Source: Sphingomonas sanguinis (GTDB lineage Bacteria; Pseudomonadota; Alphaproteobacteria; Sphingomonadales; Sphingomonadaceae). From it: DNA of 64,000 nt. The stretch is from the NCBI RefSeq assembly GCF_019297835.1, contig NZ_CP079203.1, positions 62,001-126,000 on the forward strand, given 5' to 3'. Shown here piece by piece: positions 46,835 to 56,194 of this stretch. How positions within the stretch are numbered: the stretch's first letter is position 1; each line of letters starts with the position of its first letter. Below the pieces are notes generated by a model. It had not been told where the DNA came from and searched no databases. It saw only the letters and a program-made list of their open reading frames with translations. The position numbers and the translations under genes were made by a program.

Positions 46835-48874
46835 TCAAGGAAACCCCTTGTCGGCACGTCTGAGATTAGCAGTCATCCACTTGCGCACGGGCTGGATAGG
46901 CGGCTCTGCACCATGCAATCCAAGGTGGCGGGCCAAGGCATCCTCGGTCAGGAACAGCATGGCCCGGCGGGGCAGAATTTCGTCGGGTGCGTGAGGCTGG
47001 CCCTTGGCGACGATCATGTCGATGGGCTTGCCCCATAGCCGGCCCCGGGCGGCGTAATCGAGCACGTCGCGCAACGCTATGCGGTCGTCCCGCTCGGCGG
47101 CAATGATCGTCAGCGGCGCGGACAGTCGCGCGATCCGCTTGACTGGCGCCTCGTGCGACAGCTGACCCATGATCGTCGGATTGGCGGGATCCAGGTCAAG
47201 CGCCCGCAGGCGGGACGCGAAATCGATGCCCTGATAGTCGCCGCCCACACCTCGGGCGACCATGCGTGCGATCGTTCGTCCGAAATCGGCCGGAGGCACC
47301 GCCGCTACGCCGACGCGATAAAGGCGCGAACCGTCCGACAGCGCCTGCAACACCGCGTAACCGCCATAGGAGGCGCCGACGATCGCAACCCGCTTGGGAT
47401 CGCCGATCCGGTTGGCCAACAGCCAGCGGGTGCCATCCTCGATGTCGCGCTGGACGCGACCATCGCCGAAGTCGCTATGGGCCGCGAACAGATAGCGACG
47501 CCCAAAGCCGGTAGATCCGCGATATTGCGGGCGGAAGACGATATAGCCCCGGTTAGCCAGCAACTGGGTCTGCGCGCTATAATCGGTGGTGTCGCTGGAC
47601 CAGGGCCCGCCATGGACGAAAACCACCAGCGGCGCCTGGGCCACGTCGCGGCCAGGCGGCAGGGTCAGCAGGGCGTGGATCGTCATGCCGTCGCTGGCAC
47701 GGAAAGCGACCGGTATCACCCGCGCGAGATTGCCTGGCGCGATGCGTGGGCTCATGCCGGGATCGTCGATCAGCGATCGCAAACGGCCGGTCGCGCTGTC
47801 GAACAGATGCCAGCGGCCGCCTTGCAGCCGCGCGTCACGTTCCTCGATCAGCCATAGACGCCCGCTCGACGGCTGGACCCGATGTTCGCTGCCGGGAAGG
47901 ACGCGGCGCAATTGTTGCAAGGCTGCGCTTGCCTCTGGCGTCAGTCCGGCGAGTGAAGTGACAGGGCCGCGATAGGCGGCGATGATCGGACGCCCGTTTT
48001 TCGGGTCGAGAGCCACCATATCGAGGTCCGCGATATGCGCTGGGTCCTCATGAAGCCGCTTGATCCGGCCATCGCCTCGTATCTCCATGACGGCTTGCAG
48101 ATCGCCCACGAGATCGCCGCGTAGGAAGAGCTTGAGCCCCGTCAGGTCGGTGCCGAGTAGGTCGCAGCGGCGCAATTGCTCGCAGCGGGCGATGACATGG
48201 TAACGCCCGCCGTCCGAACGTGCCGTGAGGAGATGCCGGTCGCCATCGACCAGCTTGGCAAAGGCGACATGGCCATCGGGATGAACCGCGACATCGACGA
48301 TGCGGCGGCGGGCAAAGGCCACCAGTGTTCGGCGACCGCCCGGCCTGACGCGCCACAGACGCGTACCGATCGGTTCCCGCACACCGAAGCGATGCCGGGT
48401 CTCCAGCAGCAACATCGCCGCGGGTTGCCACGGGTCTGGACCGATAACCCGCCAGTCCTGCGGTCGATCGAACGACGCCAATATCCCCGCCCCGGATGCA
48501 CCGTCGGTGGGGATAGCACGCAGCGATTTCGGCGTGACGAGGAACAGCCACCGTCCGTCATGCGACCAGTATAGCCGCTCGGCATCGACCCGCCGCAGCC
48601 ATCGCCGGGGTGCGATGCGATCGGTCGCGGTCAGCCACAGACCCGTGTCACTTCCCTGACGGCGCAGCCAGGCGACATGCCGCCCGTTCGGCGAGAGTTC
48701 GACCGAGGTTACGGCAGGCTCGGCCAGGAACCGATCGCGCGTGATGGGAGGCGGCACGGGGCGACCGCGCTCCATGGCGACATACGTGTCGAGCGACATG
48801 CTGGCGCAAGGCGTGAAGGCGCAGGTGATCAGCGCGGCTGCGACCCCGCGCAGCCACCAATAGGGGTTCGTCAT
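46835..48874 (-). CDS. S9 prolyl-oligopeptidase-family peptidase
   Basis: 679 residues. A hydrophobic N-terminus (WWLRGVAAALITCAFTPCAS, possibly a lipoprotein-like or normal signal) precedes an irregular beta-propeller (about 60-400) and a catalytic alpha/beta-hydrolase domain (about 415-650). The triad is visible: Ser in IVGASYGGYAVLQAL, Asp in AAERDDRIAL and His in KGQPHAPDE; the oxyanion region is VVFVHGGPWSSDTTDY. It resembles acylaminoacyl-/dipeptidyl-peptidases of the periplasm. Last gene of the GntR-ABC operon, 13 bases after the permease, suggesting it processes or degrades a peptide handled by the transporter. Confidence 0.9.
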   Translation of the reverse strand: MTNPYWWLRGVAAALITCAFTPCASMSLDTYVAMERGRPVPPPITRDRFLAEPAVTSVELSPNGRHVAWLRRQGSDTGLWLTATDRIAPRRWLRRVDAERLYWSHDGRWLFLVTPKSLRAIPTDGASGAGILASFDRPQDWRVIGPDPWQPAAMLLLETRHRFGVREPIGTRLWRVRPGGRRTLVAFARRRIVDVAVHPDGHVAFAKLVDGDRHLLTARSDGGRYHVIARCEQLRRCDLLGTDLTGLKLFLRGDLVGDLQAVMEIRGDGRIKRLHEDPAHIADLDMVALDPKNGRPIIAAYRGPVTSLAGLTPEASAALQQLRRVLPGSEHRVQPSSGRLWLIEERDARLQGGRWHLFDSATGRLRSLIDDPGMSPRIAPGNLARVIPVAFRASDGMTIHALLTLPPGRDVAQAPLVVFVHGGPWSSDTTDYSAQTQLLANRGYIVFRPQYRGSTGFGRRYLFAAHSDFGDGRVQRDIEDGTRWLLANRIGDPKRVAIVGASYGGYAVLQALSDGSRLYRVGVAAVPPADFGRTIARMVARGVGGDYQGIDFASRLRALDLDPANPTIMGQLSHEAPVKRIARLSAPLTIIAAERDDRIALRDVLDYAARGRLWGKPIDMIVAKGQPHAPDEILPRRAMLFLTEDALARHLGLHGAEPPIQPVRKWMTANLRRADKGFP

Positions 48875-48887
48875 GGACAGGCTCTCC

Positions 48888-50669
48888 CTAGCGGCGCGGG
48901 GCCGGACGGATCAGGACCAGTGCGACCAGCATCGGCAGGCCGATCAGGAGCGTCGCGATCGACCAGAGGGCGACCCGGCTGCGCGCCATCTGCCATGACC
49001 GCATGCGCCACCAGGCCGCAGCGGCGGATGCCAGCGCCAGGCCCAATGCCAGTATCCAGATGATGCGAGGTGGCGGATCGTTTCGCCGAACGGTGAGAGG
49101 ATGGCGATCGCCGGATGCCGCCACGATCGCATCCCGCACGGTCGCCAGCGCGGGCGATAGCCACCAGCTCGCAAAGCGCGACAGCGCGGGATAATCCGGT
49201 GTCAGCCGTCGCTCCGCGATCTGCGTCACGCGGTGTTGGTCATCGATGCGCAAGACCGCCTGCCACGTCGCATCGGGCGAGTTGATGTCACGACCAAAGG
49301 TGAACACCGCCAGATAGCCGTCGAGCAGTTCGATCACGTCGATCCGCATCAGGCTGCCGACCGGGCCGGGCATCGGCAGCACGGTCTGCACCGGATAGAG
49401 CCGGTCGCCATCCTCCAGCATCCGCGCGTCATAGAGGCGGAGATCGCGATTGGTCAGCAGCGCCACCGCATCGCCGATCGTCACCGGCGGCGACGCGATC
49501 ACATGGGTAGGTGGCAGGGTCAGCAACGGATCGATCCGACCGCTTGCCTCGTCGAACGCAGCCATGCCCGACGCCATCAGCAACCGGCCATCGTCGATGA
49601 CGAGCGGCGGCTGACCGAGCGGCTTATTGTCGTCCCCGAGACCTAACACGCCACCCCGACGCTTCGTCGCCGTTGCCCGGCCGTGAAAGCGCATATCGTC
49701 ATGGCGGAAGGTCCATTCGACATGCCGATCTGGGTCGGTGAAACGAATCGCGCCCATGTTGGTCAGGGCTCCACGCTGCGGCCAGTCCGTCGCCAGCGGA
49801 TCGATCCGATAGACCTCGGACAGTGCCGCCTGCTCGTGCCACAATCGCGCCTCGGGCGCCTTGCTGGGCATGACCGCGGCGGCGATCAGCGCCTGTCCGT
49901 CCGCCCGGCTGGCCTCGACGATACCACCGCGCGGCGCCTCGCCGTTCAGTGGGTCGGTGCCGGTCGCGATCCAGATGGTCTGAAACGCCAGGTCGCCGAC
50001 GATCGTGCCGACCGCCCAGGCGCCTGTCGCCACGGCCAGGGCCGTTGCCGCCAAGGCGACGCCGGTTCGAGGTGGGCCGTCCAGATCGGGCTTGAAGACC
50101 GTCGCGACCATCGCGGCCAGCCCCAGCATGACCGCCGCCTGGACAGCGAGCGCCTGCCACCCGGCCGCTCCGCTGACGGCGGGCAGGAAGACCGGGACCA
50201 TCGCCAGCCAGCCATAACGGCGCGGCGCCAGCGTCAGATATAGCCCCGCCAGATAACCGATCATGCCGATCAGCCAGGCGGCAGCGGGCAGCAACCAATG
50301 GCGGCTGTCGGGAGCCGATCCGCTCCCCGCCTGATGCGCGCTCAGCATGAGCAAAACGGGAAGGATGGTGACAACCATCAGCGCGGCTCCGCCCGCCAGA
50401 CCCAGTGCCGACAGGATGCGGACTGGCGCGATCGGACGATGGATCAGTGTGATCCACTGGCTGGTCCGTCGATAGCTCGACGCCTGATACAGCCCCAGCG
50501 CCAACCCGATGAGCGCGCAGACCGCCGCCGCCAGGCGATAGGTCGAGAGCGGCTGCAGCAGGGCGTCGGCCAGTCGGTCGACGAACAACAGGGTGCCGGT
50601 CAGCAGCAGGGCTGCGGCGAGTGCAAGCCAGCGACAGCGGCGGATTTCCGCGATCCACAAAGCGAACAT
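48888..50669 (-). CDS. ABC-2-like permease with large extracytoplasmic domain
   Basis: 593 residues. An N-terminal block of about six to eight helices (1-235, interrupted by short polar loops such as SYRRTSQWITLIHRPIAPVR) is followed by about 300 polar residues with propeller-like strands (LLTNRDLRLYDARMLEDGDR, ELLDGYLAVFTFGRD). Two C-terminal helices (about 530-585) close the protein. The first part resembles ABC-2/YtrC-type permeases; the large domain is not one I recognise. It lies between the ATPase gene (16-base gap) and the peptidase gene. Confidence 0.75.
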   Translation of the reverse strand: MFALWIAEIRRCRWLALAAALLLTGTLLFVDRLADALLQPLSTYRLAAAVCALIGLALGLYQASSYRRTSQWITLIHRPIAPVRILSALGLAGGAALMVVTILPVLLMLSAHQAGSGSAPDSRHWLLPAAAWLIGMIGYLAGLYLTLAPRRYGWLAMVPVFLPAVSGAAGWQALAVQAAVMLGLAAMVATVFKPDLDGPPRTGVALAATALAVATGAWAVGTIVGDLAFQTIWIATGTDPLNGEAPRGGIVEASRADGQALIAAAVMPSKAPEARLWHEQAALSEVYRIDPLATDWPQRGALTNMGAIRFTDPDRHVEWTFRHDDMRFHGRATATKRRGGVLGLGDDNKPLGQPPLVIDDGRLLMASGMAAFDEASGRIDPLLTLPPTHVIASPPVTIGDAVALLTNRDLRLYDARMLEDGDRLYPVQTVLPMPGPVGSLMRIDVIELLDGYLAVFTFGRDINSPDATWQAVLRIDDQHRVTQIAERRLTPDYPALSRFASWWLSPALATVRDAIVAASGDRHPLTVRRNDPPPRIIWILALGLALASAAAAWWRMRSWQMARSRVALWSIATLLIGLPMLVALVLIRPAPRR

Positions 50670-50685
50670 CGGTGGTCCTTTCGCT

Positions 50686-51597
50686 TCAGCCCTGCGGGCC
50701 GGCGTGATGGCGGGTCAGAAAGGCATCGACGGCGTGATCCAGGGGCACGTCCTGCCGCTGGACGCGGCGTGCGCCATGCGCGTGCAGGAAGCCCGCAAAG
50801 GCCTCGCCCTGGTCGATCACGGTGTAGTGATGCAGCGTGTCGATCCGGCGATGGCGCAGCAGGCCGGGTACTTCCGCCAGTCCCGGTCCCTCCGATGGCA
50901 TGTCGGCGATCCAGTGATCGATCCGGGCGCAGAATTCGTCCGGTGCCGATTGGCTTCGCAACCGTCCGCGTTCCATGATGATGAGGCTGTCGGCCAGCCG
51001 CTCTACCTCCTCGATCTGGTGCGAGCAATAGATGATGGTGCGCCCGTCCGATGCGACGCCGTCGATCAGCGCGTCGAGCAGGCGGCGCTTGGCAACCACG
51101 TCCAAACCCAATGTCGGTTCGTCGAGGATCAGCAACTCGGGGTTTTGTCCTAGGGCCAGCGCCAGGTTCAGCCCGGCCCGCTCGCCGCGCGACAGCTGTG
51201 CAATCCGCTGTCCGGGCAGCAGGTCGAAGCTCGCCAGCACGGCATCGAACGGGTGTTCGTCCCACCGCGCGGCATAATGGGCGCGCTGCATCGCGATCAC
51301 CGCCGCCACCGTCATCCAGGGCGGCAGGCTATGCTCTTCGTTGACGAAACCGATCCGACCACGATCTGCGGCGGTCAGGTTCGCGCAATCCCGACCGAGT
51401 GCGAAGGCGTCGCCGGAGGTAGGCGCCGTAACACCCAACAAGATGCGAAAGAGTGTCGACTTGCCCGCTCCGTTCGCACCGACAATGGCGTGGACACCGC
51501 CGACCGGCAGGATCAGGTCGAGCGTGTCGAGCGCCAGCTTCTGCCCATGGCGATAGGTCAAAGCGCGGGTTTCGATGGCGTAGGGACGCGAGGGCAC
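50686..51597 (-). CDS. ABC transporter ATP-binding protein (YtrB/BcrA-like)
   Basis: 303 residues. Walker A GANGAGKST (about 39-47), Q-loop region IGFVNEEHSLP (an unusual sequence), signature LSRGERAGLNLALAL in place of LSGGQ, Walker B LLILDEPTLGLD and H-loop YCSHQ. A C-terminal extension of about 80 residues follows the nucleotide-binding domain, as in YtrB-like export ATPases. It powers the permease encoded next. Starts three bases after the GntR stop, so it is in the same operon. Confidence 0.9.
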   Translation of the reverse strand: MPSRPYAIETRALTYRHGQKLALDTLDLILPVGGVHAIVGANGAGKSTLFRILLGVTAPTSGDAFALGRDCANLTAADRGRIGFVNEEHSLPPWMTVAAVIAMQRAHYAARWDEHPFDAVLASFDLLPGQRIAQLSRGERAGLNLALALGQNPELLILDEPTLGLDVVAKRRLLDALIDGVASDGRTIIYCSHQIEEVERLADSLIIMERGRLRSQSAPDEFCARIDHWIADMPSEGPGLAEVPGLLRHRRIDTLHHYTVIDQGEAFAGFLHAHGARRVQRQDVPLDHAVDAFLTRHHAGPQG

Positions 51598-51600
51598 CGC

Positions 51601-52011
51601 TTAGGCCCGCTTGCGTGCGTCGAGGGCGGTCAGTGCATCGTCGAGACGCCGGATCGCCTCTCTGGGCGGATATTGCAGACCGACGATCTCGCTGACGAAC
51701 ACCTCCAGCGCGTCGTCGAACCGGCGCTGCCGCTCGGTCGGATCGAGCCGCTGACGCTGGGGCGCGACGAACAGCCCCTGTCCTGGCTGGGACAACAGCC
51801 AGCCCTCGGTCGTGAGCTGGCCATAGGCCTTGGCCACGGTGTTAGGATTAATGCCTAACTGCTCGGCGAGGCCGCGTACGCTGGGCAGTCGCGCGGCGGT
51901 GGCCAGTTCTCCGGTGGTGATCTGCATCCGCACCGCATCGACGATCTGCCGCACGAGCGGGCGACCGTCGCCGGGAGCGATGGACACAGCCAAAGGGGTG
52001 ATGCGGCTCAT
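51601..52011 (-). CDS. GntR-family regulator, YtrA subfamily
   Basis: 136 residues. The N-terminal winged HTH has DGRPLVRQIVDAVRMQITTG, LPSVRGLAEQLGINPNTVAK and AYGQLTTEGWLLSQPGQGLF, followed by the very short helical C-terminus that defines the YtrA branch. Such regulators repress their own ABC operon and are commonly relieved by cell-wall or peptide stress. First gene of the operon, with a palindrome 13 bases upstream. Confidence 0.92.
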   Translation of the reverse strand: MSRITPLAVSIAPGDGRPLVRQIVDAVRMQITTGELATAARLPSVRGLAEQLGINPNTVAKAYGQLTTEGWLLSQPGQGLFVAPQRQRLDPTERQRRFDDALEVFVSEIVGLQYPPREAIRRLDDALTALDARKRA

Positions 52012-52023
52012 ATTCGAATCTCC

Positions 52024-52042
52024 GTACTACTACAAATAGTAC
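52024..52042. promoter_or_regulatory. Candidate YtrA-type operator
   Basis: GTACTA-ctacaaa-TAGTAC, perfect 6-base arms with a 7-base spacer, 13-31 bases upstream of the GntR start. Position and form match known autoregulatory YtrA sites of the general type GTnnTA-spacer-TAnnAC. Confidence 0.65.
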
Positions 52043-52297
52043 AGATGGTCCGTCGGTTGTCAATTCATCGGAGGCCACCGGGAATATGTGGCGAGGCCGA
52101 AATCGGACGCCTGCGCATGAGTGACGTGACGAGAGAGTCGTCTGTGACCGGCAGAGGTTTCATCGTCCAACGATGCCGGTCGGGAAAACAGTAAATGTCG
52201 GCTTTTTACAGGACTTGCCGTCCGGCACCAAAGCGATCGGCCGTTTTATCATGGCCCTCACTATTTCCGCCATCGATGGTTGAGGTGGCCGACAAAC

Positions 52298-52532
52298 ATG
52301 AATGGATGTCTGAGGTTGGGGAGTGCGAAATGTCAGCTCAACGTCCACTTGTGGGTCTCCTCAGCCGTGAAGCGGCCGACGGCCGCATGACCCAACTCGG
52401 CCATTCCCGGCGCCCGTCGCTTTCCCAATATCCGCCTCTTTGGGAGGCTCGCGGCTTGCGATCTTTCCGTCTCCACTGCGCCGTTTGGGAAAAGGCATTC
52501 GGAAACAGATTTTCAGAAGCGGGGCCCTGGAG
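52298..52532 (+). repeat. Long composite repeat element, copy B
   Basis: A 60-bp unit (52298-52357, ATGAATGGATGTCTGAGG to TGTGGGTC) is followed by an inverted partial unit at about 52389-52427 (GACCCAACTCGGCCATTC, then GTCGCTTTCCCAAT). The second block at 52484-52532 reads TTTGGGAAAAGGCATTCGG, AAACAGATTTTCAG, GGGGCCC. The block begins 186 bases after the unit. The gap 52043-52596 shows no gene apart from this element. Confidence 0.72.
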
Positions 52533-52596
52533 GTCTAGGGGTACGATCGGCGCGTACCCTTTCCCACGTCACGCTCTCAATACGGAGTGTCAGAAG

Positions 52597-54048
52597 CTAA
52601 GGCTTAGCATCTGTCTCCCTCGCGAACGGCCAGTCGAACGATCCCATGACGAGCCGCCCTGTTACCTTTGGTTCGCGATTATTCACCCGTAGGACCAAGT
52701 CGGTTGAAAGCACGAAGTAGGTGTCCGGCGCCGACGCAAAGAGCGGTTCGCTGACGCCCTCTTTGAGCGAGATAGCCAAGCCCGGTCCATCCGCGGTGAT
52801 CGAGAAGGTGCCGAGATCGGAAACAGCGTAGGTCCCGATCAGGCGAGCGCGAATATCGGTCGGGATCGGTATGCTCGCGCGCTCGATACTGTGGTAGCTA
52901 GGCCAACCATAGGTTGCGGCCACGCTGCGGGTGATCTCGGATGCAAGCTCGGCACCTTGGGCGCCGTTCGTCATGACGGCCACCCCGTCGCCCGAGCCGG
53001 TATAAGCTACCAGGAAGTTCTCATATCCCTCGTTGCTGCCGCCATGCGCAAAGGCGCGATCGGTGGGTGTCGGGTGGACCTCTAGACCGAGGCCCCATTC
53101 CCCTTTGCCAGGTGTCAGCATTCCGGCCGCTAGCGTCGGTTCAAGAATGCTGCCTTTCTCACCGCGCGCACTGTCGCGCACGGCGATTGCGTAGCGAAGT
53201 AAATCGCTTGGCGTGGTCCACAGACCAGCGGCGGCCAACTCGGGGTAGGTATGGGGTCCGCCGGGCACGAGCTTGCCTGCCCCGTCATGTGGCCATGCGG
53301 CGGTCGCCAAGGATGCGGCATCGAGTGGTTGAGCAAAGCTGCTGAGCGTCATGCCGGCGGGCTGAAGCACCTCATTCCGAAGAACCTCGGCAAACGGCCT
53401 GCCTGTCACATCACCGATCAGCTTCTGAATAACCGTGTAGCCACCGCCGGAATAACGCCAGATCGTCCCCGGTTTGGTATCCACGACGACCGGCTTGGTG
53501 TTTGCCGGCGCGCGTCCGGCAAGCACGTCGTTCACGCTCGGCACCGCGACCCCAGCAGCGTAGCCGGGGAAACCATGCACCGTCGTTCCCGCCGTGTGAG
53601 ACAGCAACTCGCGCAGCGTGACGTGCGCGCCGGGTGGCGTCGGCAGCTTCCATCCCTTGAGCTGCGCGTTGACATCGCCGTCCAGCGTCAAACGGTGCTG
53701 CTGAACGAGGCGCAACGCTGCCAGCGCCGTGACCGGCTTGCTGATCGAGCCGGCCTGAAACAGCGTATCGGGCGTCACGGACGCACCGCCCGCGCGCGTG
53801 AATCCGTATCCCTTCGACCACTCGATCGTGCCGCCATGCAAAACGGCGACGCTAACTCCGGGCACATTCAGTCGGCGCATCTCCGCTGCGATCGTGCGGC
53901 GCGGGCTTGGCACTCCCGCCAAGACGACAGCCGACGTCAGCCCCTGCTCGACCGTCACGATCTTCGACGGCGTGGGAGCGGCCTTCTGAGCCGCTACGGG
54001 GATGGGCAACAGAGTCATGATGTACGCCGCCCGGAATGATTTACTCAC
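52597..54048 (-). CDS. Serine hydrolase, class C beta-lactamase/EstB family
   Basis: 483 residues. A signal peptide (IMTLLPIPVAAQKA) precedes a penicillin-binding-protein-like hydrolase domain (about 50-385). The SxxK motif is FQAGSISKPVTALAAL, the YxN position reads WRYSGGGYTVIQ (YSG), and FAHGGSNEGYEN replaces the KTG box. A C-terminal lipocalin-like domain (about 400-483; IGTYAVSDLGTFSITADGPG) follows. It is probably a periplasmic esterase or D-aminopeptidase-like enzyme rather than an antibiotic-resistance beta-lactamase. It is followed upstream by the IS1182 element, with no operon partner. Confidence 0.88.
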   Translation of the reverse strand: MSKSFRAAYIMTLLPIPVAAQKAAPTPSKIVTVEQGLTSAVVLAGVPSPRRTIAAEMRRLNVPGVSVAVLHGGTIEWSKGYGFTRAGGASVTPDTLFQAGSISKPVTALAALRLVQQHRLTLDGDVNAQLKGWKLPTPPGAHVTLRELLSHTAGTTVHGFPGYAAGVAVPSVNDVLAGRAPANTKPVVVDTKPGTIWRYSGGGYTVIQKLIGDVTGRPFAEVLRNEVLQPAGMTLSSFAQPLDAASLATAAWPHDGAGKLVPGGPHTYPELAAAGLWTTPSDLLRYAIAVRDSARGEKGSILEPTLAAGMLTPGKGEWGLGLEVHPTPTDRAFAHGGSNEGYENFLVAYTGSGDGVAVMTNGAQGAELASEITRSVAATYGWPSYHSIERASIPIPTDIRARLIGTYAVSDLGTFSITADGPGLAISLKEGVSEPLFASAPDTYFVLSTDLVLRVNNREPKVTGRLVMGSFDWPFARETDAKP

Positions 54049-54169
54049 GCCCTAAATCTCCGCGTATTATTTACATAACACACTGCGCCTGATCCTCCGG
54101 TGAGGCAAGCGGCTTTTCCGCTTCCGCTCATCCCGCGCCGCAATCCACAGATTTCCGTTTCACCATCCA

Positions 54170-55679
54170 GAGCGTGTGAAAAGTTGCGTCTGCGATTCCG
54201 CCGGGCCGCGGGTCGGCGTATGCTTTGGGCATGGCGTATATCGAGGGTCACGCGCGCGACCAGGCGCTGCTGCTGCCGGCATCGGTTGAGGATTACGTAT
54301 CGGCAGACAACCCAGTGCGCTTCATCGATGCCTTCGTCGACGATCTTGATCTCGGCGAGGCCGGTTTCCATCGTTCGCAGCCGAAGGCCACCGGACGGCC
54401 GGGCTATCACCCGGGCGACATGCTGAAGCTGTACCTGTACGGCTATCTCAACCGAACGCGGTCGAGCCGGCGCCTGGAAGCCGAGGCGACACGCAATCTC
54501 GAGCTGATCTGGCTGCTGCGCGGGCTGCGGCCCGACTTCAAGACCATCGCCGACTTCCGCCGTGACAACCGCTCCGCGTTCAAGGCGGTGTTCCGCGCGT
54601 TCGTGGTGCTATGTCGCAAGCTCGACCTGTTCGGGCGCGAGCTGCTGGCGGTGGATGGCACGCGGCTGAAGGCGGTGAACAGCCGGACGCGCAACTTCAC
54701 GAAGGCCAAGCTAGACAAGTATATCAGGTCCGCTGACGAGCGGCTCGAGAAGTATCTCGCACAGCTCGATGATGCCGACCGCGGCGAGGAGGCAGGCACA
54801 ACCAGACGGAGCGATGCACTGGCGGCGAAGATCGTGAAGGTGCGCGAACAGCGTCAGGTCAACCAGGCGCTGCTGGAACAGCTGAAGGCCAGCGGCGAGA
54901 GCCAGATTTCGCTCACCGACCCGGACGCTCGCGCGATGGCGGCGCATCCCAAGGTCGGCGTCGGCTACAACGCGCAGGTCGCGGTCGATGCAAAGCACAA
55001 GCTGATCGTCGAACAGCATGTCACCAACGCGGGCAGCGATCTGGGTTTCCTGGCTGAGACAGCCGGCGCGGCGAAGGACCTTCTCGACGTCGACCGGATC
55101 GATGTGGTCGCCGACATGGGGTATTACATGGGCGAGGACATCGCCGCGTGCGAGCGAGCCGGCATCACGCCCTATGTCGCCCGCCCCCAGCGCGGCACGG
55201 CCGTTGGCGACGGGCGCTTTCCCAAGGAGCGGTTCCGCTATGATGAAGCCGCGGATTGCTACCACTGCCCCGGCGACCAGCGCCTTGATACACGGTACCG
55301 ATGGCTTCAGGGCGGTCACATCATCGTGCAGTATTCAAACCCGCGCGCTTGTGACGGATGCGAACTCAAGGCGCAGTGCGCCCGTGGAAACTTCCGTCGC
55401 ATCACGCGGTGGGAAGGCGAGGCGGTGCTCGATCGCATGGCGATACGCCTCGCCGCCCGGCCCGACATTCTCGACATCCGGCGCGAGACGGTCGAGCACC
55501 CTTTCGGTTCGATCAAGCAATGGATGAACCAGGGCACTTTCCTGATGCGCGGTCTCGACAAGGTGCGGGCCGAATTCAGTCTGACGGCGTTTGCCTATAA
55601 CCTGAGACGGGCGATAAACCTAGTCGGCGTACAGGGATTGATCCGGGCCTTGCAAACCTGATCCGACGTTCAAACGCTC
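54170..55679 (+). mobile_element. IS1182-family insertion sequence
   Basis: About 1.5 kb around one transposase gene. The proposed ends GAGCGTGTGAA (54170-54180) and TTCAAACGCTC (55669-55679) are short imperfect inverted repeats. They were found by eye and may extend further, and no target duplication was seen. The element appears complete. It lies between the serine hydrolase and long-repeat copy C. Confidence 0.7.
54231..55661 (+). CDS. IS1182-family transposase
   Basis: 476 residues. The N-terminal DUF772-type domain has NPVRFIDAFVDDLDLGEAGF, PGYHPGDMLKLYLYGYLN and RPDFKTIADFRRDN. A DDE core follows (LLAVDGTRLKAVNS, VADMGYYMGEDIAACE), with a Cys-rich DDE_Tnp_1_6 region (CDGCELKAQCARGNFRRI) and RRETVEHPFGSIKQWMNQGT near the C-terminus with the final Glu. 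All motifs are intact. ATG 54231 is preferred to 54225. Confidence 0.93.
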   Translation: MAYIEGHARDQALLLPASVEDYVSADNPVRFIDAFVDDLDLGEAGFHRSQPKATGRPGYHPGDMLKLYLYGYLNRTRSSRRLEAEATRNLELIWLLRGLRPDFKTIADFRRDNRSAFKAVFRAFVVLCRKLDLFGRELLAVDGTRLKAVNSRTRNFTKAKLDKYIRSADERLEKYLAQLDDADRGEEAGTTRRSDALAAKIVKVREQRQVNQALLEQLKASGESQISLTDPDARAMAAHPKVGVGYNAQVAVDAKHKLIVEQHVTNAGSDLGFLAETAGAAKDLLDVDRIDVVADMGYYMGEDIAACERAGITPYVARPQRGTAVGDGRFPKERFRYDEAADCYHCPGDQRLDTRYRWLQGGHIIVQYSNPRACDGCELKAQCARGNFRRITRWEGEAVLDRMAIRLAARPDILDIRRETVEHPFGSIKQWMNQGTFLMRGLDKVRAEFSLTAFAYNLRRAINLVGVQGLIRALQT

Positions 55680-55885
55680 CCCGGCCGTCGCCCGCAGCCG
55701 ATGGCCGCCCTTCCGGCGACACTGTGCCACCCATAAAAATCAGCCAACATCCTGACGTTCATTCAGCGGATCCCAAGCGTGGCATCAGCCAACAGCGAGT
55801 TTCCGCACAGTCTGCATCGTTCTCGGGAAGAGGGGGTGTGGCTGCCAAAGGCTCATGCCTGCCTGGGCTGGCTGTAGCTGTTGAG

Positions 55886-56118
55886 ATGAACGAATGGCTG
55901 AATGTGGGAAGGCGAAAGTAAGCCGCGGGTGACCGGAACTGGGTCGTCATGACTGAAGGGCAGGGCGGCCGCTAACGCCCAAACTTGGCCGCTCAGGCGG
56001 GCCATCGCTCTTCCCGAAAGCGGCCATTTGTTTAACCCCACCATTCCTGTTTCCCCATGCTCGAAAGCCAATTTCGGGAAATAGCAATCGGGAACAGATT
56101 TTGGGAAAGCTGATGCTC
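55886..56118 (+). repeat. Long composite repeat element, copy C
   Basis: A 60-bp unit (55886-55945, ATGAACGAATGGCTGAA to AACTGGGTC), then an inverted partial unit near 55978-56016 (CCCAAACTTGGCCGCTC, TCGCTCTTCCCGA). The second block at 56072-56118 reads TTTCGGGAAATAGCAATCGG, GAACAGATTTTGGGAAAG. Internal spacings (121 and 186 bases) equal those of copy B. The rest of 55680-56194 holds no gene. Confidence 0.72.
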
Positions 56119-56194
56119 CGGTCGCCTCTCGGCGCTATCAGCAGAGCCACCTCCCCGCTGTGGGTTCGTTTGTGGGAATGCCTATGTTTGCGCG

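Noticed and set aside
52597..54048. Serine hydrolase as a resistance beta-lactamase.
   Set aside because: The YxN motif is YSG and the KTG box is HGG, as in EstB-type esterases, and a lipocalin-like tail is present.
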